From the NCBI RefSeq assembly GCF_020509005.1, contig NC_063018.1, positions 186,001 to 250,000 on the forward strand: a stretch of 64,000 nt of DNA. Direction: 5' to 3'. Made by a program: the position numbers and the translations under genes. Within the stretch, counting starts at the first letter, position 1. Each line of letters starts with the position of its first letter. The notes beneath the pieces are model-generated. The model saw only the letters and a program-made list of their open reading frames with translations, was not told the DNA's origin and ran no database searches. This document shows, in pieces, positions 59,921 through 64,000 of this stretch. Origin of the DNA: Fulvia fulva (Eukaryota > Ascomycota > Dothideomycetes > Mycosphaerellales > Mycosphaerellaceae).

Positions 59921-60314
59921 GCTTGTGGTATTTTGGTTGGGTAGGGTGTGGATGTTGATAGTGGATTAGGTGAGAGTTATCGAAGTATTGGTCGTGTTTG
60001 CTGTTGAGGGTGACGTTCTTTGTGCAGACTGCCGTGAGTTATCCACCTGGACATGGTAAACGTCACAGCATTGGCACGGTAATAGTTCCAGTTGCCCATC
60101 GTCCTGTTGTTCGACAATCAAGTATGTCCCACACCGGAGGGGGAAAGCAGAGCAGGGCGTGGGCGGATAAGTGACCATCAGATCCAGGTCTAGCATAGTT
60201 CACTCTGCTAGACGTTCTCCTCGTCAAGCGTTGGACCAAACCACATTCTGCGTGCGTGTTGTCTGTATCTCACACCAAGCCCACGTTACTATTTGTGACT
60301 CTTCAACCCGATAT

Positions 60315-60650
60315 TCAATTCCTCTCCCTCCCCCTCACGACAGCCAGATTCGTCTCCCAGCTCTGAAGTCTACCCTCCGCCTCATCACAGATCTGCTTCA
60401 CCCAATCAGAGCTCAAGATCCCTTCTGCTTGGTCGATCAACGCCTGTGCCGCGTTGCCAGTATTTTTCTTGGCCTCGATGACCTTCCCCAGTTCGTAAAC
60501 TAGCCGGACCAACGGTGCACCGTTTTCGATGCCTGTAGTCATCTTTATGAGCTCGATGAGGTTTTGCAGTTGCAACAATAGATTCTTGCCTTTCGAGATG
60601 ATGTCGATTTCTGGGTAGTCTCTGTCGTTGGTAGTGGTGGTGTTCAACAT
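60315..60650 (-). CDS. Small helical protein (111 aa), intact member of tandem family
   Basis: A complete frame from ATG at 60650 (MLNTTTTNDRD; the upstream in-frame codons lack an ATG) to a stop at 60315. After a polar N-terminus it is almost entirely helical: KGKNLLLQLQNLIELIK, then LVRLVYELGKVIEAKKN, then QALIDQAEGILSSDW and a final charged helix with LQSWE. No signal peptide or membrane segment. It aligns well with the decayed copy at 59594-59920 (about 10 identities over the 24 residues around AKKNT..EGILSS) and weakly with 58980-59225. Family not recognised. It lies about 200 bp downstream of the receptor gene on the same strand. Confidence 0.62.
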   Translation of the reverse strand: MLNTTTTNDRDYPEIDIISKGKNLLLQLQNLIELIKMTTGIENGAPLVRLVYELGKVIEAKKNTGNAAQALIDQAEGILSSDWVKQICDEAEGRLQSWETNLAVVRGRERN

Positions 60651-60851
60651 TCTTGGCGTGCCAGAGGCTGTCGCGCTCAACCTGCTTTCTTCTGGCGCTG
60701 CGGCCTGATGTACTGAGAGTGGACAGTTTGCCGTGCTGTCTCAGTACCCCTTGTCCTGATGACTCTCCGGTCTCCAGCATCTTCCAGATCCAGAAAGTAC
60801 CACACTCTCTCCACCCAGCAGTAAATCAGCATCCTCGCCCAGCACCCCCCT

Positions 60852-62150
60852 TCAAAAATGACTCAAACTCCTCTCCCTCCCCAAATCCCCCCAACTCTCC
60901 CGATCACTCAGCACCTCAAGCCCCACACTAGTCTGATCAATCTCCGTCCTAACATGAATCGCCTCACTCCCCGGATCCAACCTACTCTCCAACTCAATCT
61001 GATCAATACTATCCGCCCCATCCAGCAACGCCGGATCCCTTCCCGAAAGGCCCCTAAAATGACCATTCCCCTTCCTCGACGAAGAGATTCCCGGACCCGT
61101 GGCGTGAGAACTAATAGGCCCCCTTCTCGTCCCGAACGAGTCCGTCCCGAAAGCGTAGTGTGCTTTCCTCGAGTGCAGGCCTGACGAGGACTGCGAGGAT
61201 GAGAACATGTAGGAGGAGGAGGAGGCATTGTTGAACATTTTCGGAAACAGACAGCGCAGGGTTGGGATGCAGGAGCAGAGGATTCCGATGTTGCATTCGA
61301 TGTTGGAGAGGATGGCGGCCATGGGGTTGTGGTAGCTAACGTCATCCGTGTGAATACCCGCATAGAGGAATGGGAGGCGGAGGATTGAGATGATGCAGAC
61401 GAAACCGCCGAGGGCGAAGACGGCCATGAGGGCTCTACGCTGACGGGTAGGGAGTTCGAGTTGGCGGAGCATAGGGAGAGGAAAGGCCGCGATGATGAGG
61501 TCCGTTACCATGTTAAGAGCCGTGCTGGCGAAGGAGGTTGCTGTGCGGTTTATGCAGTGTCTTGGTTTGATGGAGTGGTCCCAGTATGCGGCTGGTGGGA
61601 CGCAGGCGAAAATTTGCGTGAAGAAGCGCCAGATGAAGTATGCGATTACTATGCCGATCATGATCCAGGTGGCGATCCTGAAGGGTTTCATGGGGAAGAT
61701 TCGGAGGTATTGTAGTAGGATGGAGAGTTTGGTGCTGGTGAGGGCGACGTTGTAGACGATGATTGAGGCCCAGAACTGTTTGGAGCATCAGCCTATGTTC
61801 GGCATGAGTTCAGCACGACTAGATGGTGGGCACTTACTGCCCGCAAGTTCAGCATGGCTTCGTGTTTGTCCATGGTCCAGACATGTCTCCCAAGGCCAGT
61901 ATCTACTTGCACGATCATCGTGACCATTGTCGCTACTGAGAACAGCTGCATTGTTTTTAGCTACGAGGCATGCCAATGTCGATGTGAATACACTCACCGC
62001 CGATGTGACAATGAACGTATCATCCCACCCAGCATTCTTCGACACCCAGATTCGCGCATACAACCTCAGCGCAACCAGCGCAACAGCAAGCCCAGTCATT
62101 GTCGAGACCACAGCTATCACCGCCTCACCGGAGGCATGACCGGACAGCAT
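60852..62150 (-). CDS. Seven-helix receptor of the fungal rhodopsin/PTH11-like family
   Basis: Three exons: 61998-62150, 61838-61945 and 60852-61775. The introns (61946-61997, 52 bp, GTGAGT..CAG; 61776-61837, 62 bp, GTAAGT..CAG) both lie in phase 0. The spliced product has about 394 residues. Seven hydrophobic segments fall near residues 10-32, 48-72, 88-112, 121-145, 164-191, 200-225 and 236-263. Family marks are AGWDDTFIVTSA (residues 40-51), FWASIIVYNVALTSTKLSILLQ and the short Cys-containing loop ACVPPAAYWD. The cytoplasmic tail (264-394) is Ser-rich and charged. Members of this large family are plasma-membrane proteins, some linked to surface sensing in plant pathogens; the ligand is unknown. 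The ATG at 62150 is the first in frame. Confidence 0.88.
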
Positions 62151-63419
62151 ATCGACTTATTCACCCCCAATGCCGCTGTTGAAAATGACCACACTCTGCT
62201 GCCAGGTAGTTCACATCAAGGGCAGAATTCTCGCGACCGAAGCTTACCAGGAGATCGAGGTGCAGAAGATGGATGTAAGCTTGCCTGCTGTCCTCCGACC
62301 CCGTCCGCATGTTGGGATGATGCTGGATTGTGAAAGCTTGCGGTGTTTGAGAGGGCTTGAAACACCAAAGGCGTGGTGGAAAGCGGACCATGGTTCGTTC
62401 ATAGTGAGAAAGAATTTTGCTTCTTGATGCTGTGTATTTGGTAGTCGCGGCCAACGCTAGAGTTGTTATGCAATCAGTTCTTCGTTGACACATGGACTCT
62501 GCGTTCTGTACAAAGCATGCTCTGGGGAACACAGGCGCCAGCATGCGTCACACCACGTTGCATCCTTGCCAGACATGGTGCGAAAAGCAGCAGAGTTCAC
62601 AGGGGATCTTCGACAGAACATGCTTGATTCGCAAAATCCTGGTACACCCTCTTACAAGTTACCACCGATCGTAGGAATACCATGGATTACGAGTTCCAAC
62701 ATCGACAGGACTTCCTCGCAGATACAGGCTATCCTTCCGTATCTTGTGAGTCACAGTAGCTCGATAACATTGGCTGCGTTAGCAGCTTACTTCCCCTCGG
62801 ACAGGCCTTGCACTTCGTTGCGGCGACAATAGTCTTTCTAGAAGGCTAAAAGAACGCTTGAAGTCGCATGACTCCGCTACACTCTGCTGTATTAGGACCC
62901 GATGCTGGGATCCTTACACCTTTGGATTTTGCTATGACAGGGTAGAAGAGGATGTATCTGCCAGCAACTTCTCCTCCACCCCGCCCCCCCGACGCCTTAA
63001 CCCCCCTGCTTTGCGGGCGTTTCTAAGCGTTTCGGTCCCCACTTTGCACTCTTGCCCGAACACTCCAAATCGCACCTCGAGGACCCCCCTATCCTATATT
63101 TCTTAAGCAAGGAGCGACGTACGAGCGGGCCGCAGGCCTAATTCGACGCTCATGTATATGCAAAATGGTAGGGGGGTTATGGGAAATGGGGGAAGAGGGC
63201 ATTGGTGACCAGATCCGACGAGGTATCGAGTGTGTAGTTGTCCATACTCACAAGCGAGATCTATGTCGTTGCCCTCAAAACATGATGGATCTGAGCGCGG
63301 TATTGCAAACCTGGCACGTTGTAATCGCGTCGAGGCCATTCCATTTCCTCTACACCGGGACTTTTTTTCGTGGGTATCGTGCTATGAACAAGCTGCTGTC
63401 GAAGTCAAGGCTTCAGGTC
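62151..63419. other. Intergenic region between receptor and TSR2 genes
   Basis: Single-copy sequence of ordinary composition. It must hold the receptor promoter and 5' UTR and the TSR2 3' UTR, as both genes are on the minus strand. Several open frames of 60-130 codons occur on both strands, none with recognisable domains or convincing splicing. A C-rich patch lies near 62973-63010 and CGAGCGGGCC, also found in the Fot1 inverted repeats, at 63122-63131. Confidence 0.5.
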
Positions 63420-64000
63420 TCACCTGCCCTTCCTCTTCCCGGCAACCTTCATAAACCCATCATCATCAACCACCGGTTCAACCCTCTCCCTAACCGTCGC
63501 GGGCACCAACCTCGGCGCCTCCTCCGGCTCTCCCATCTCCGCATCATCACCCTCCTCATCCTCAAACCCATCCCACTCCTCATCCTCGCCCAAATCCTGA
63601 TTCACCTCCTGCACCTTAATACTACTCCTCATCTGCCCGCGATTCCTATACCGATGCTCTACCTCCCTCGCGGCGTCCAAGCTCCTCTCCTCCCTCATCC
63701 TCTTCCACACGAGCAAGATCTCCCCAGCGACTTTCACCTCACTCTCATCCTCGACGAAACAGTCGAACTCGTCTTGCATGATTTGGAGGAGGAAGACTTC
63801 CATGTCTTCCTGGTCTGTGCCGGGGCCGTCGGGTTCTTTGCGGGAGTTGAGGAGGTCTGAGATGGCGCCGGCGAACCAGTCGCGTTTGTCGGTGCTCTCG
63901 GGGCCGCCCCAGCCGTTGGAGACGGCGTCGTGGAGGATGGGCCAGAGGGAGAGGAGGTACCAGATGCTGTTGTCGAAGGCGGATTGGAGTTGTTCGGGGG
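63420..64000 (-). CDS. TSR2: Pre-rRNA-processing protein TSR2 (C-terminal part)
   Basis: The frame enters from the right edge, so the N-terminus is missing; 192 residues are visible to the stop at 63420. The conserved start of the family is recognisable: FDNSIWYLLSLWPILHDAV, then SNGWGGPES..KRDWF, then an acidic segment with DMEVFLLQIMQDEFD. The C-terminal half is very acidic (EDEEWDGFEDEEGDDAE) and ends in a basic KVAGKRKGR. In yeast Tsr2 binds ribosomal protein eS26, shields it and hands it to the pre-40S particle. The acidic tail is what contacts the basic cargo. No intron in the visible part. A conserved housekeeping gene. Confidence 0.9.
   Translation of the reverse strand, partial: PEQLQSAFDNSIWYLLSLWPILHDAVSNGWGGPESTDKRDWFAGAISDLLNSRKEPDGPGTDQEDMEVFLLQIMQDEFDCFVEDESEVKVAGEILLVWKRMREERSLDAAREVEHRYRNRGQMRSSIKVQEVNQDLGEDEEWDGFEDEEGDDAEMGEPEEAPRLVPATVRERVEPVVDDDGFMKVAGKRKGR

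Noticed and set aside
60406..60780. A 124-codon frame overlapping the small gene at 60315-60650.
   Set aside because: The overlapping frame at 60315-60650 shows paralogy to its neighbour; this one has a low-complexity Arg/His-rich composition typical of a shadow.
61513..61788. A 91-codon frame overlapping the receptor exon on the same strand.
   Set aside because: It is a shadow frame: the receptor frame gives continuous membrane helices and matches family motifs, and the splice sites fit.
62161..62544. A 127-codon minus-strand frame upstream of the receptor gene, and plus-strand frames near 62485-62832.
   Set aside because: No recognisable content or start context, and they overlap each other on opposite strands; more likely promoter or UTR sequence.
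63122..63131. CGAGCGGGCC near TSR2, identical to the core of the Fot1 inverted repeat.
   Set aside because: Ten bases without the rest of the repeat or a partner are not enough; chance likeness in GC-rich sequence.

Overview
The window looks like a piece of a filamentous ascomycete (Pezizomycotina) chromosome. The support is direct: short GT..AG introns in a fungal seven-helix receptor gene, a TSR2 ribosome-biogenesis gene, Tad-like LINEs, Ty3/gypsy chromoviruses, a Ty1/copia element and Fot1/pogo transposons. Most transposon copies show the mark of repeat-induced point mutation (RIP): CpA/TpG are depleted, Trp and Gln codons have become TAG, and Cys codons have become Tyr. Species or order cannot be fixed from the sequence; Dothideomycetes is only a guess.

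Bases 1-58094 are a nested transposon island with no host gene that I can recognise. Left to right: the 3' part of a Ty3/gypsy element (Gypsy-A copy 1, 1-2709); a RIP-mutated LINE (2710-5488); a copia fragment (5489-6035, continuing at 8109-8133) split by an intact-looking LINE 3' fragment (6036-6968) and an internally deleted Fot1/pogo element (6969-8106); a gypsy gag-protease-RT remnant (Gypsy-E, 8134-13420) split by a LINE (8542-11850); a reverse-strand gypsy pol with its 3' LTR (Gypsy-D, 13421-16590); a forward gypsy gag-pol remnant (Gypsy-C, 16591-20311); a second deleted Fot1 (20312-21224); a chromovirus with 184-bp LTRs (Gypsy-B copy 1, 21225-33386) carrying a near-full-length LINE (23916-28849); and an old reverse-strand gypsy element (Gypsy-F, 33387-58094).

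Gypsy-F has been broken by a LINE (33921-36200), a complete copia (37414-42857) and Gypsy-B copy 2 (43443-56954). Gypsy-B copy 2 itself contains a complete Gypsy-A (45336-51626). Exact target-site duplications were found for most of these insertions: TATAC, ATATC, ATATT, and 11, 13 and 15 bp for three LINEs. The order of insertion can therefore be read directly.

Bases 58095-64000 are ordinary single-copy fungal sequence without RIP. On the minus strand, moving left, come a partial TSR2 gene at the right edge, a three-exon seven-helix receptor gene (rhodopsin/PTH11-like), and three short tandem genes for small helical proteins. These three appear to be diverged paralogues, and the middle one is decayed. 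I do not recognise this small family; together with the apparent self-priming signals of the gypsy elements it is the least expected content here.
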